Made by a program: the position numbers and the translations under genes. Below are positions 33,417 to 39,235 of a stretch of 39,235 bases of DNA, in pieces (position 1 is the first letter of the stretch; every line of letters begins with the position of its first letter). The notes under the pieces were generated by a model that had not been told where the DNA came from, made no database searches, and saw only the letters and a list, made by a program, of their open reading frames with translations. This DNA is from Bacteroidales bacterium (GTDB lineage Bacteria; Bacteroidota; Bacteroidia; Bacteroidales; UBA932). The DNA is taken from the NCBI GenBank assembly GCA_024401855.1, contig JAKSKH010000023.1:1-39235 (forward strand), in the 5' to 3' direction.

Positions 33417-34331
33417 ATGACCGGAGAAAGAAATAGTGTTTTAGTTGGAAACATCTGCTGCTTCCTGGCATATTTCATTTTCGGGTTCAACATCGTTTTT
33501 TGCAAGAACATAGCCAACTGCGGACTGGTGTCTCCCATTGCTCTGTTCTGCATGAGGTCCGTGGGAGCCCTCGTCCTTTTTGAATTATGGTCCCTTGTCA
33601 CAGGTAATCACGAGAAGATTGCCCGGGCGGATTTATGGAAGGTCGCCCTTGCCTCGTTCCTGGGTCTGTTCCTGACGCAGATGTCTTTCCTGAAGGCCGT
33701 AACGATGGCTACGGCGGTCGATGTCTCCATTCTCAGCATACTGAGTCCCATCATGACAATGGTAGTGGCTTCGGTCGTTCTGCGGGACCGTATCTGCCTG
33801 TCCGGGGTCTGCGGGTTGTGCATAAGCGTGGCAGGTGTGCTTTTCCTTATTTTCAATACGGTATCGGTCTCTTCCGGTGCGGAGCGGACATCCGTATCCG
33901 GTATTTTGCTGATGATACTGAACACCTTCAGTTTTGCCTGCTATGTGGGCATTTTCAAACCTCTCATCCGGAAGTACAGCGTTGTCTGCTTTATGAAATG
34001 GATGTTTCTTTTTTCCACGCTCTTCGCCCTCCCGTTCGGGCTGCGTCCCCTGATGGAAGTCGATTACGCCGCAATCCCTTCAGGAATAATGCTCCAGATA
34101 CTGTATGTGGTGGTGTTCGCTACTTTTGTATCTTATTTCCTCATACCTATAGGGCAGAAGAAACTTCGGCCGGTGATTGTCTGCATGTATTCCTATGTGC
34201 AGCCCGTGATGGCAATGGCAATAAGCATTGCCGTGGGATTGGATGTGATGACCTGGGGCAAGGCGGCAGCCGCCGTCCTTGTATTTGCAGGAGTGGGAAT
34301 AGTCAATTTCTCGCAGCGTCAGTTCAAATAA
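33417..34331 (+). CDS. EamA/DMT-family inner-membrane transporter
   Basis: Drug/metabolite transporter superfamily permease, 304 aa, with about ten hydrophobic helices in two EamA repeats. Recognisable segments are ICCFLAYFIFGFNIVFCKNI at the start, MATAVDVSILSILSPIMTMVVASVVLRDR closing the first repeat, and SYVQPVMAMAISIAVGLDVMTWGKAAAAVLVFAGVGIV closing the second, as in many EamA proteins. The substrate is not predictable; the family exports amino acids, sugars or metabolites. It starts 12 bp after the GH16-like gene and may share its promoter. The 76 bp between its stop and the tRNA hold the terminator of the tRNA, which reads in the opposite direction. Confidence 0.9.
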   Translation: MTGERNSVLVGNICCFLAYFIFGFNIVFCKNIANCGLVSPIALFCMRSVGALVLFELWSLVTGNHEKIARADLWKVALASFLGLFLTQMSFLKAVTMATAVDVSILSILSPIMTMVVASVVLRDRICLSGVCGLCISVAGVLFLIFNTVSVSSGAERTSVSGILLMILNTFSFACYVGIFKPLIRKYSVVCFMKWMFLFSTLFALPFGLRPLMEVDYAAIPSGIMLQILYVVVFATFVSYFLIPIGQKKLRPVIVCMYSYVQPVMAMAISIAVGLDVMTWGKAAAAVLVFAGVGIVNFSQRQFK

Positions 34332-34363
34332 ATCTGCTGCTGCCGCTGCGGAGCTCCGCTCAT

Positions 34364-34400
34364 AAAAAAGAAGAGGCCGACCCTTTTAGTCGACCTCTTC
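34364..34400 (-). terminator. Rho-independent terminator of tRNA-Gly
   Basis: Read on the minus strand, a 12-bp stem (GAAGAGGTCGAC against GTCGGCCTCTTC, one U-G pair) with a 7-nt loop is followed by six T. It begins 7 nt after the tRNA 3' end. The run of T lies only on the minus strand side. Confidence 0.85.
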
Positions 34401-34407
34401 TGCTTTG

Positions 34408-34480
34408 AGCGGAAAACGGGGCTCGGACCCGCGACCTCAACCTTGGCAAGGTTGCGCTCTACCAACTGAGCTATTTCCGC
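34408..34480 (-). tRNA. tRNA-Gly (GCC)
   Basis: A 73-nt cloverleaf. The acceptor stem is GCGGAAA with TTTCCGC and discriminator U. The D-arm is GCTC-AGTTGGTA-GAGC, the anticodon stem CAACC/GGTTG with loop TTGCCAA (anticodon GCC), and the T-arm CGGGTCCGAGCCCCG. U73 fits bacterial tRNA-Gly. CCA is not encoded (CAA follows), so it must be added post-transcriptionally. It has its own promoter and terminator. Confidence 0.97.
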
Positions 34481-34491
34481 GTTCGGGACTG

Positions 34492-34522
34492 CAAATATAC
34501 AATGAAATTTGATAATCCCAAA
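34492..34522 (-). promoter_or_regulatory. Promoter of tRNA-Gly
   Basis: On the minus strand TTTG (34522-34519) is followed after 19 bp by TATATTTG (34499-34492), a complete Bacteroidetes -33/-7 promoter. The -7 box ends 11 bp before the mature tRNA 5' end, so the 5' leader is only a few nucleotides. Confidence 0.85.
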
Positions 34523-34531
34523 AAAATATTT

Positions 34532-34879
34532 TTATTCCGCAGATTCAGTTGAAGGAGCCTCCTGCTGGATGGGCGCTGTGGGGAATGCCGGCTGAGCGTT
34601 CTCGTTGACGTTCTCAATTTTGTTGGTTACGTCCACGTCCGCACCGTTGGTTCCTGTTGTGAATGATGCGATTACTGAAAGTACGATGATGAATGCAACG
34701 AGACCCCAGGTAATCTTCTCAAGGATGTCGGCTGTCTGACGTACGCCGAATGTCTGGTTTCCGGCAACGAAGTTGCTTGCCAGACCTTCTCCTTTACCGT
34801 TCTGAAGCAATACCACAACGATGAGAAGTATTGCGGCTATGATGATGAGAACGGTCAAAATTGTAAATACTGCGTTCAT
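34532..34879 (-). CDS. secG: Preprotein translocase subunit SecG
   Basis: Small inner-membrane subunit of the Sec translocon, 115 aa. Two transmembrane helices (about 3-24 and 55-75) flank the conserved cytoplasmic loop VVLLQNGKGEGLASNF and QTFGVRQTADILEKITW, diagnostic for SecG. It assists SecYEG/SecA translocation. The polar C-terminal tail (about 78-115, rich in Asn, Pro, Glu) is a Bacteroidetes-style extension. It lies 1 bp after the TPR gene and is the last gene of the sigma54 activator-lptE-TPR-secG operon. It would therefore be coexpressed with LPS-transport lipoprotein LptE. Confidence 0.95.
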   Translation of the reverse strand: MNAVFTILTVLIIIAAILLIVVVLLQNGKGEGLASNFVAGNQTFGVRQTADILEKITWGLVAFIIVLSVIASFTTGTNGADVDVTNKIENVNENAQPAFPTAPIQQEAPSTESAE

Positions 34880-34880
34880 T

Positions 34881-35468
34881 TTATTCTTTGTTTTTATTTA
34901 TTTCGTCAATAAGGGATGCAAAGTAAATACTTTTTTCCGGATATCGCAAAATTAGTTTGGAATAAATCTCTGCCGCCTTGTCCGGATAGCCCTGTTCAAT
35001 GTAAATTTGAGCCAGAGTTTCAGTGCAGAAATCCGTTTCCTGTTCATCTGCAATGTCTTTGGTGAAGGAATCGTCCATGTCTGCACGGGCCTTGGCGGCA
35101 AATCTGGAGAAGATTCCGTCTTCGGAAGTCCTCACATTTTCGTATTGGGACTTTGAGAAATAGTCCCCTCCCACCACGTACACCTTTTTCTCAGTGGCCG
35201 CTTGTGGAGCTATCATGGCATCGGCTATCCTGTGGGCGTCTTTGTCGGAATAATCAGGTCTGGAATCCGATTTGAGCATCCTGTGCAGTATTTTCCTTGA
35301 GCCTATGTACAGAGCGGCCTGTGCAATCTGGCTGTCGGACAGGGCATCCATGGAGTGCATCCTTGAGCAGAGTTCCATTCTTGCGGCTCCATACCACGGG
35401 TACATTCCCACCACTCCGGAGAGTTCTTCGAAGTTCAGTTTGTGTATGTCTATCGTTCCGTTTACCAT
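34881..35468 (-). CDS. TPR-containing cytoplasmic protein between lptE and secG
   Basis: A 195-aa protein without signal peptide. The N-terminal third is a helical region (LNFEELSGVVGMYPWYGAARMELCSRM), the middle is polar and variable, and the C-terminus has a TPR-like repeat (ETLAQIYIEQGYPDKAAEIYSKLILRYPEKSIYFASLIDEI). I know this only as a conserved Bacteroidetes protein found beside lptE and secG, with no established function; a scaffold role in envelope assembly is a guess. Its ATG overlaps the end of lptE (35462-35468), and secG follows after 1 bp, so it is translated from the same operon mRNA. Confidence 0.88.
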   Translation of the reverse strand: MVNGTIDIHKLNFEELSGVVGMYPWYGAARMELCSRMHSMDALSDSQIAQAALYIGSRKILHRMLKSDSRPDYSDKDAHRIADAMIAPQAATEKKVYVVGGDYFSKSQYENVRTSEDGIFSRFAAKARADMDDSFTKDIADEQETDFCTETLAQIYIEQGYPDKAAEIYSKLILRYPEKSIYFASLIDEINKNKE

Positions 35469-35965
35469 TGCGCTACGGTTGCGTTGAATATGTCTTCAAC
35501 TATTTTGTCTACGATTTCCGTACACAGGCTGGATTGTACCGATTCCAGGGATTGCATGGAGTCGTAGTCTGCATACGCGCTGAAGGATTTGTTCTCGAAA
35601 TTGTCTTCCGGATGCTTCCTGTTCTCGAAATTCACGGTCACGGAAACCGTGAGCCTGTTCTGCGCCGCCACTTCCTGGGCGGTTATGGCAGTTGCAGTTA
35701 CGTCGTAGCCTGTGATTGCACCGGATATTTCAAGGTCTCCGTCCATCTCCACCTGTTCCAACCGTGTCATTCTCCTGAACTGGCTTCTGATCGCTTCTGT
35801 TATTTCGTTGCTGAGCGAGGGGTTGACCTTGAGGGCCTTGTACTCGAAGAAATCTATGGTTACGGTGTTCACGTCGGGCTGTATGGACGTTCCCGTAAAG
35901 GAGTAGATCCCACAGGAGCAAAGGCTCAGGATACATATTACGGCTGTTGACAGGATTCTTTTCAT
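35462..35965 (-). CDS. lptE: LptE-like LPS-assembly lipoprotein
   Basis: A 167-aa outer-membrane lipoprotein. The lipobox is LCSC with Cys18, and the mature N-terminus GIYSFTGTSI is the characteristic start of Bacteroidetes LptE proteins. The body alternates strands and helices (VNTVTIDFFEYKALKVNPSLSNEITEAIRSQF, then DLEISGAITGYDVTATAI). With LptD it forms the plug-and-barrel complex that places LPS in the outer leaflet. Its ATG overlaps the stop of the sigma54 activator gene as ATGA, and its end overlaps the TPR gene by 7 bp. lptD is not in this window. Confidence 0.88.
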   Translation of the reverse strand: MKRILSTAVICILSLCSCGIYSFTGTSIQPDVNTVTIDFFEYKALKVNPSLSNEITEAIRSQFRRMTRLEQVEMDGDLEISGAITGYDVTATAITAQEVAAQNRLTVSVTVNFENRKHPEDNFENKSFSAYADYDSMQSLESVQSSLCTEIVDKIVEDIFNATVAQW

Positions 35966-37140
35966 CTGCTTGTCTTTCTTTTAGCCAGTTTGCGGTAAAT
36001 CGTGCGTTCGGATATTCCAAGTTCGGCCGCGGCCTCCTTGACGTTCCCGTTGTGCTTCGCAAGACATCTGTCGATGAGGTCATCCCCCATCCTCTTCATT
36101 GAAAGCGATTCGGGCTCCTCGGGCTGGTCGCCGTTCTGCTCCTCCGGCTCCGGTGCCGCGTATTCCATTATGCGCGGACTTCCTCCCCCTCCTTCGACTA
36201 TGCCTTTCAGCCTGTCAACCTCCTGCTTGAGGTCAAGGAGGGCCTTGATGATCATCTGCTTGTCGTTATCGCTCATGGAACCGCCTGAGTTCTGAGTCGC
36301 CACCGCCGGAATGAGGGAGTCCTTTTCCTGCGGGATGTATTTCATCAGGGTGCTGACGCCTATCTCCACGGTCTGGGACAACTGGCTCAGAGGCTTTGAC
36401 TCCACGCCGGTCAGGGCTTCGGCGACGTTCTTCAACTGCCTGATGTTGCCCGGCCATCTGTATGCGGTAAGGGCTCCGATGGCTTCGTGCGAGAGTTCTA
36501 CGTTGCAGAGTCTGTATTTGTCGGCGAAATCGCGGGAAAAATATCGGAAAAGGAGGAAAATGTCGCTCTTTGTGCGGTCCCTGAGTGCGGGGATGCCTAT
36601 CTGGATGCCGGTGAGCCTGTAGTATAGGTCTTCGCGGAATTTGCCTGTGCTTACCGCGTAGGCAAGATTTACGTTCGTTGCCGCTATTACGCGCACGTCG
36701 GTCTTCTCGACCTTTGACGAGCCGACCTTCATGTATTCGCCGTTCTGGAGGACGCGCAGAAGAAGAGCCTGCGTTTCTTTGGGAAGCTCGCCTATTTCAT
36801 CCAGGAAGAGCGTGCCTCCGTCGGCTTCCTCAAAATAACCCTTGCGTTCTCCCACAGCCCCGGTGAAGGCTCCCTTTTCGTGTCCGAAGAGCTCGGCGTT
36901 GATGGTCCCTTCCGGGATGGCTCCGCAGTTTACTGCAAGGTACTTTCCTGTGCGTCTGCGGCTTGCCTGATGTATTATCCTGGGGATGTTTTCCTTCCCG
37001 ACTCCGCTCTCTCCGGTGATGAGCACGGTAAGATCCGTAGGGGCTACTGCAACGGCGGTCCCGATGGCCCGGTTGAGGTTTTCATCCTGCCCGACTATCC
37101 CGTATCTGTTTTTCAGGTCCTGAAGTTCTTTTGAATCCAT
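35962..37140 (-). CDS. Sigma54-dependent activator, AAA+ plus Fis HTH, no receiver
   Basis: Bacterial enhancer-binding protein, 392 aa from the ATG at 37138-37140; the longer frame is antisense to the next gene. Only about 20 residues precede the AAA+ domain. Walker A is TGESGVGKE (42-50), the sigma54-contacting loop GAFTGA is at 90-95, and Walker B is LFLDEIGEL (111-119). Arginine-finger segments are in REDLYYRL and GNIRQLKN. A Pro/Glu-rich linker leads to a Fis-type helix-turn-helix (355-390, NVKEAAAELGISERTIYRKLAKRK). With no receiver or GAF domain, its activity must be set by its level or by a partner. It heads the lptE-TPR-secG operon by ATGA overlap. The actual target promoters (-24/-12) were not found here. 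Confidence 0.93.
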   Translation of the reverse strand: MDSKELQDLKNRYGIVGQDENLNRAIGTAVAVAPTDLTVLITGESGVGKENIPRIIHQASRRRTGKYLAVNCGAIPEGTINAELFGHEKGAFTGAVGERKGYFEEADGGTLFLDEIGELPKETQALLLRVLQNGEYMKVGSSKVEKTDVRVIAATNVNLAYAVSTGKFREDLYYRLTGIQIGIPALRDRTKSDIFLLFRYFSRDFADKYRLCNVELSHEAIGALTAYRWPGNIRQLKNVAEALTGVESKPLSQLSQTVEIGVSTLMKYIPQEKDSLIPAVATQNSGGSMSDNDKQMIIKALLDLKQEVDRLKGIVEGGGGSPRIMEYAAPEPEEQNGDQPEEPESLSMKRMGDDLIDRCLAKHNGNVKEAAAELGISERTIYRKLAKRKTSR

Positions 37141-37143
37141 AGT

Positions 37144-37177
37144 TTTGCAAAGTAAAGAAAAAAAATTCATATATTTG
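37144..37177 (+). promoter_or_regulatory. Promoter of the OmpA/TPR lipoprotein gene
   Basis: TATATTTG at 37170-37177 is an exact -7 box; TTTG at 37144-37147 lies 22 bp upstream, slightly longer than the usual 19-21. The leader to the ATG at 37226 is about 43 nt and AT-rich. Confidence 0.6.
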
Positions 37178-37225
37178 TATGATGCATAACAGGTGCTGAC
37201 GTTTAATATATCACTACTAATAATA

Positions 37226-38866
37226 ATGAAAAGGTTTTTTAATTTCATCTCCATTGCCGCAGTTGCTGTGGCCATGGTTTCCTGCGCAGGGGCAAACCAG
37301 ATGAAGGTCGTTGACAACATCAAGGTTGACTGCACCCCCGAGATTCTCGCAACTCTTGGAGAGACGAATATCCCTGCGGATATCACCGTCACATATCCCA
37401 AGAACTATTTCAGCCCCAAGGCCATCCTTACCGTAACTCCGGTTCTCGTCTATGAAGGCGGAGAGCAGGAGGCCGCTCCTTTCGTATATCAGGGAGAGAA
37501 GGTGAAGGATAATTACAAGGTCGTTTCAATGGACGGCGGAACCGTAAAGGAGCATACCAATTTCACTTACGAAAAAGGAATGGAGGTTTCTCATCTCGAA
37601 CTCCGCGGAAAAGTCACCTATGGCGCCAAGGTCATCGACGTCCCCGCCATTAAGGTTGCTGACGGTGTGAACACTACGTCACGTCTGGCAAAGAAATCCG
37701 GAGAGTACGGATTCAAGGCGGATGAGTATCAAGAGATCATCCACGAGACTGCAGAGGGTCAGATCCTTTATGACGTGAACTCGGCGGTTGTAAAGAAGAA
37801 CCAGCTCCGTTCCGAGTCCATAGCCGCCCTCCAGGAGGCTCTCAAGGAAATATCAGAGAACGAGCGCTATACCGTAAAGGGAACAAAAGTTATCGCCTAT
37901 GCTTCTCCTGAAGGAGGCCAGAAACTCAACTCAAAGCTTTCCGACAAGCGCGCCGGTACCGCACAGGACGCATGGAAGAAGATTTCCAAGGGAACAAAGA
38001 ACAACTCTACGGTAGAGATTCAGAGTATCGGACAGGACTGGGAGGGATTCCAGGAGGCTGTTTCCAAGTCAAACATCTCAGACAAGGACCTCATTCTCCG
38101 CGTTCTGTCAATGTATTCCGATCCCGCAGTCCGCGAGCAGGAAATCCGGAACATGTCACAGGTATACACCGAAATCAACAAGAAGGTGTTCCCTGACCTC
38201 CGCCGTGCACGCTTCGTGACAGAGGCCGATTACAAGAACTTCACCGACGAAGAACTTGAGGAACTCGCCCAGAAGGCTATCGGAACCCTCGATGAGGAAG
38301 GCCTTCTCAGAGTTGCCACCAACAGCAAGAGCATGGACCGTAAGGCCGCTCTCTACAAGAGGGCTGCAGACGTTTTCGGCTCAGACAAGGGTAACTTCAA
38401 CCTGGGTGTGATTGCTCTCAACAACGGAAAGGACGCTGAGGCCGCCTCTTACTTTGCAAAGGTGAGGAAAGTTGATGACGATGTTCTCAATGCAAAGGGA
38501 GTCTGCGAGCTCAGGAAGGGAAATCTTGACGAGGCCGCGAAATATTTCAGCAAGGCTTCAAGCAAGGAGGCAAAGGCCAACCTCGGTACTGTAAAGCTTC
38601 TCAAGGGTGACTATGCAGGCGCTGTGAAGGATCTTGCCGGAACAGGTTCATGCAATGAAGCTCTCGGTTATATCCTCAACGGTCAGAACGACAAGGCCGC
38701 TTCTGCAATTGATGGAGAATGCCCCCGCTGCAGCTACCTCAAAGCTATCGTCGCCGCCCGCAAGGGAGACAAGAACGGAGTGAAGAACGCCCTCTCAGCC
38801 GCTTCCAAGAACGATGGGTTCAAGGCAAGGGCCGCCAAGGACATCGAATTCGCCAATTTCAGATAG
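37226..38866 (+). CDS. Lipoprotein with OmpA-like and TPR-like regions
   Basis: A 546-aa envelope lipoprotein from the ATG at 37226; the 11 upstream residues in frame lie in the leader. The lipobox is MVSC (Cys20). Residues 30-160 form a beta-rich domain (ADITVTYPKNYFSPKAILTVTPVLVYEGG). Residues about 180-260 resemble an OmpA-type peptidoglycan-binding module (ILYDVNSAVVKKNQLRSES, VIAYASPEGGQKLNSKLSDKRA). From about 370 there is an Ala-rich set of TPR-like helical hairpins (KAALYKRAADVFGSDKGNFNLGVIALNNGKDAEAASYFAKV, repeated twice more). It probably links the outer membrane to peptidoglycan and binds partners. Codon use is strongly biased toward a few codons (AAG, CTC, GAG), suggesting high expression. 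Its terminator overlaps the rpsL promoter. Confidence 0.9.
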   Translation: MKRFFNFISIAAVAVAMVSCAGANQMKVVDNIKVDCTPEILATLGETNIPADITVTYPKNYFSPKAILTVTPVLVYEGGEQEAAPFVYQGEKVKDNYKVVSMDGGTVKEHTNFTYEKGMEVSHLELRGKVTYGAKVIDVPAIKVADGVNTTSRLAKKSGEYGFKADEYQEIIHETAEGQILYDVNSAVVKKNQLRSESIAALQEALKEISENERYTVKGTKVIAYASPEGGQKLNSKLSDKRAGTAQDAWKKISKGTKNNSTVEIQSIGQDWEGFQEAVSKSNISDKDLILRVLSMYSDPAVREQEIRNMSQVYTEINKKVFPDLRRARFVTEADYKNFTDEELEELAQKAIGTLDEEGLLRVATNSKSMDRKAALYKRAADVFGSDKGNFNLGVIALNNGKDAEAASYFAKVRKVDDDVLNAKGVCELRKGNLDEAAKYFSKASSKEAKANLGTVKLLKGDYAGAVKDLAGTGSCNEALGYILNGQNDKAASAIDGECPRCSYLKAIVAARKGDKNGVKNALSAASKNDGFKARAAKDIEFANFR

Positions 38867-38868
38867 TT

Positions 38869-38899
38869 TTTGTTTATTGATTATTTATTCCTATATTTG
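38869..38899 (+). promoter_or_regulatory. Promoter of rpsL
   Basis: TTTG at 38869-38872, a 19-bp spacer and TATATTTG at 38892-38899 make a complete Bacteroidetes promoter. The -33 element starts 2 bp after the stop codon of the preceding lipoprotein gene. The predicted start site (about 38903-38906) falls within the left arm of the terminator hairpin. Confidence 0.85.
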
Positions 38900-38900
38900 C

Positions 38901-38923
38901 AGCCCCCAATTTTGGGGGCTTTT
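38901..38923 (+). terminator. Terminator of the OmpA/TPR lipoprotein gene, overlapping rpsL start site
   Basis: AGCCCCC (38901-38907), a 6-nt AATTTT loop and GGGGGCT (38914-38920) form a G+C-rich stem followed by TTTATAATTTT. Read-through RNA from the lipoprotein gene contains the whole hairpin. Confidence 0.8.
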
Positions 38924-38946
38924 ATAATTTTATTAATTAACCATTT

Positions 38947-39235
38947 ATGCCAACAATTCAACAATTGGTTCGCAAAGGACGCGAGGTTACTGAAATAAAG
39001 AGTAAGTCTCGTGCGTTGGATGCATGTCCTCAGAAGCGTGGCGTATGCTTGCGTGTGTACACAACCACACCTAAGAAACCTAACTCAGCTATGCGTAAGG
39101 TTGCCCGTGTACGTCTTTCAAATGCTAAAGAGGTTAATGCCTACATTCCTGGAGAGGGTCACAACCTGCAGGAGCACTCAATCGTGCTTGTCCGCGGTGG
39201 TCGTGTAAAGGACCTTCCGGGTGTACGTTACCACA
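38947..39235 (+). CDS. rpsL: 30S ribosomal protein S12, N-terminal part
   Basis: The first 96 codons of rpsL; the gene runs off the window. The protein starts [20 protein letters not shown] and contains the decoding-site loops [35 protein letters not shown] and [13 protein letters not shown]. The two lysines in TPKKPNS and the lysine in RVKDLPG, the positions that commonly mutate to streptomycin resistance, are all wild-type. S12 controls decoding accuracy in the 30S A site. In Bacteroidetes rpsL usually leads the str operon (rpsG, fusA next), expected beyond the right edge. It has its own complete promoter (38869-38899). Confidence 0.98.
   Translation, partial: MPTIQQLVRKGREVTEIKSKSRALDACPQKRGVCLRVYTTTPKKPNSAMRKVARVRLSNAKEVNAYIPGEGHNLQEHSIVLVRGGRVKDLPGVRYH

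Noticed and set aside
34348-34359. 12-bp palindrome GCGGAGCTCCGC after the EamA gene
   Set aside because: It has no loop and no following T-run on the plus strand, and does not belong to the nearby minus-strand terminator; likely chance in GC-rich sequence.
34408-34480. tRNA-Gly as a possible integration site for a mobile element
   Set aside because: No integrase gene or repeat of the tRNA 3' end was seen nearby; the flanking genes are ordinary chromosomal ones.
37141-37401. N-terminal extension of the sigma54 activator to 479 residues
   Set aside because: The added residues are antisense to the next gene's leader and signal peptide and resemble no sensor domain; the ATG at 37140 fits the AAA+ start.

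Overview
The window looks like a chromosomal segment of a member of Bacteroidales, of moderate GC. The evidence is: (i) the S12 (rpsL), PheS, SecG, LptE-like and sigma54-activator genes read as Bacteroidetes proteins; (ii) many intergenic gaps carry exact copies of the Bacteroidetes -7 promoter box TAnnTTTG, three of them with an upstream TTTG or TTG at 19-20 bp; (iii) there are many secreted lipoproteins and envelope glycoside hydrolases. I cannot assign a genus. No insertion sequence, phage gene, CRISPR array or rRNA was seen. There is one tRNA (Gly, GCC). No gene-free stretch exceeds 300 bp.

Layout. 1-217: 3' end of an unrecognised plus-strand gene. 226-2742: secreted GH3 glycosidase with a PA14 insert. 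2855-8689 (minus): heavy-metal RND efflux operon, reading small His-rich membrane protein, then CusB/CzcB-like adaptor, CusA/CzcA-like pump and TolC-like channel. 8742-10988: GH31 lipoprotein. 11064-17831: a TetR-controlled drug-export operon (TetR, TolC, HlyD, two ABC ATPases, two ABC-2 permeases) with a clear promoter and an operator-like cluster of inverted TGTTA half-sites. 17828-22805 (minus): GH38 alpha-mannosidase preceded by a C69 dipeptidase fused to a CPPED1-like metallophosphoesterase. 22860-25629: three translationally coupled envelope genes (beta-barrel, alpha/beta-hydrolase lipoprotein, lipoprotein). The last appears 3'-truncated and runs 116 bp antisense into clpB. 25514-29095 (minus): a ClpB lacking its N-domain, a terminator, pheS and a small secreted protein. 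29141-31976: a second C69 dipeptidase followed after 1 bp by an alkaline phosphatase lipoprotein. 31969-34331: TetR regulator, GH16-like lipoprotein, EamA transporter. 34364-34522: tRNA-Gly with its promoter and terminator. 34532-37140 (minus): sigma54 activator, LptE, TPR protein, SecG. 37226-38866: OmpA/TPR lipoprotein. 38869-39235: rpsL promoter and the start of rpsL.

How the parts work together. Most of the window concerns the envelope: metal and drug efflux, LPS transport (LptE) and protein export (SecG), and surface or periplasmic degradation of glycans, peptides and phosphoesters. The least ordinary parts are these: two C69 Ntn-peptidase paralogues each physically tied to an unrelated phosphatase (once by gene fusion, once by adjacency), one of them next to an alpha-mannosidase; the coupled three-gene envelope cassette with a broken end; the short ClpB; and the rpsL promoter whose start site falls in the arm of the upstream terminator. 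Statements about families are from memory of those families; no database search was run.
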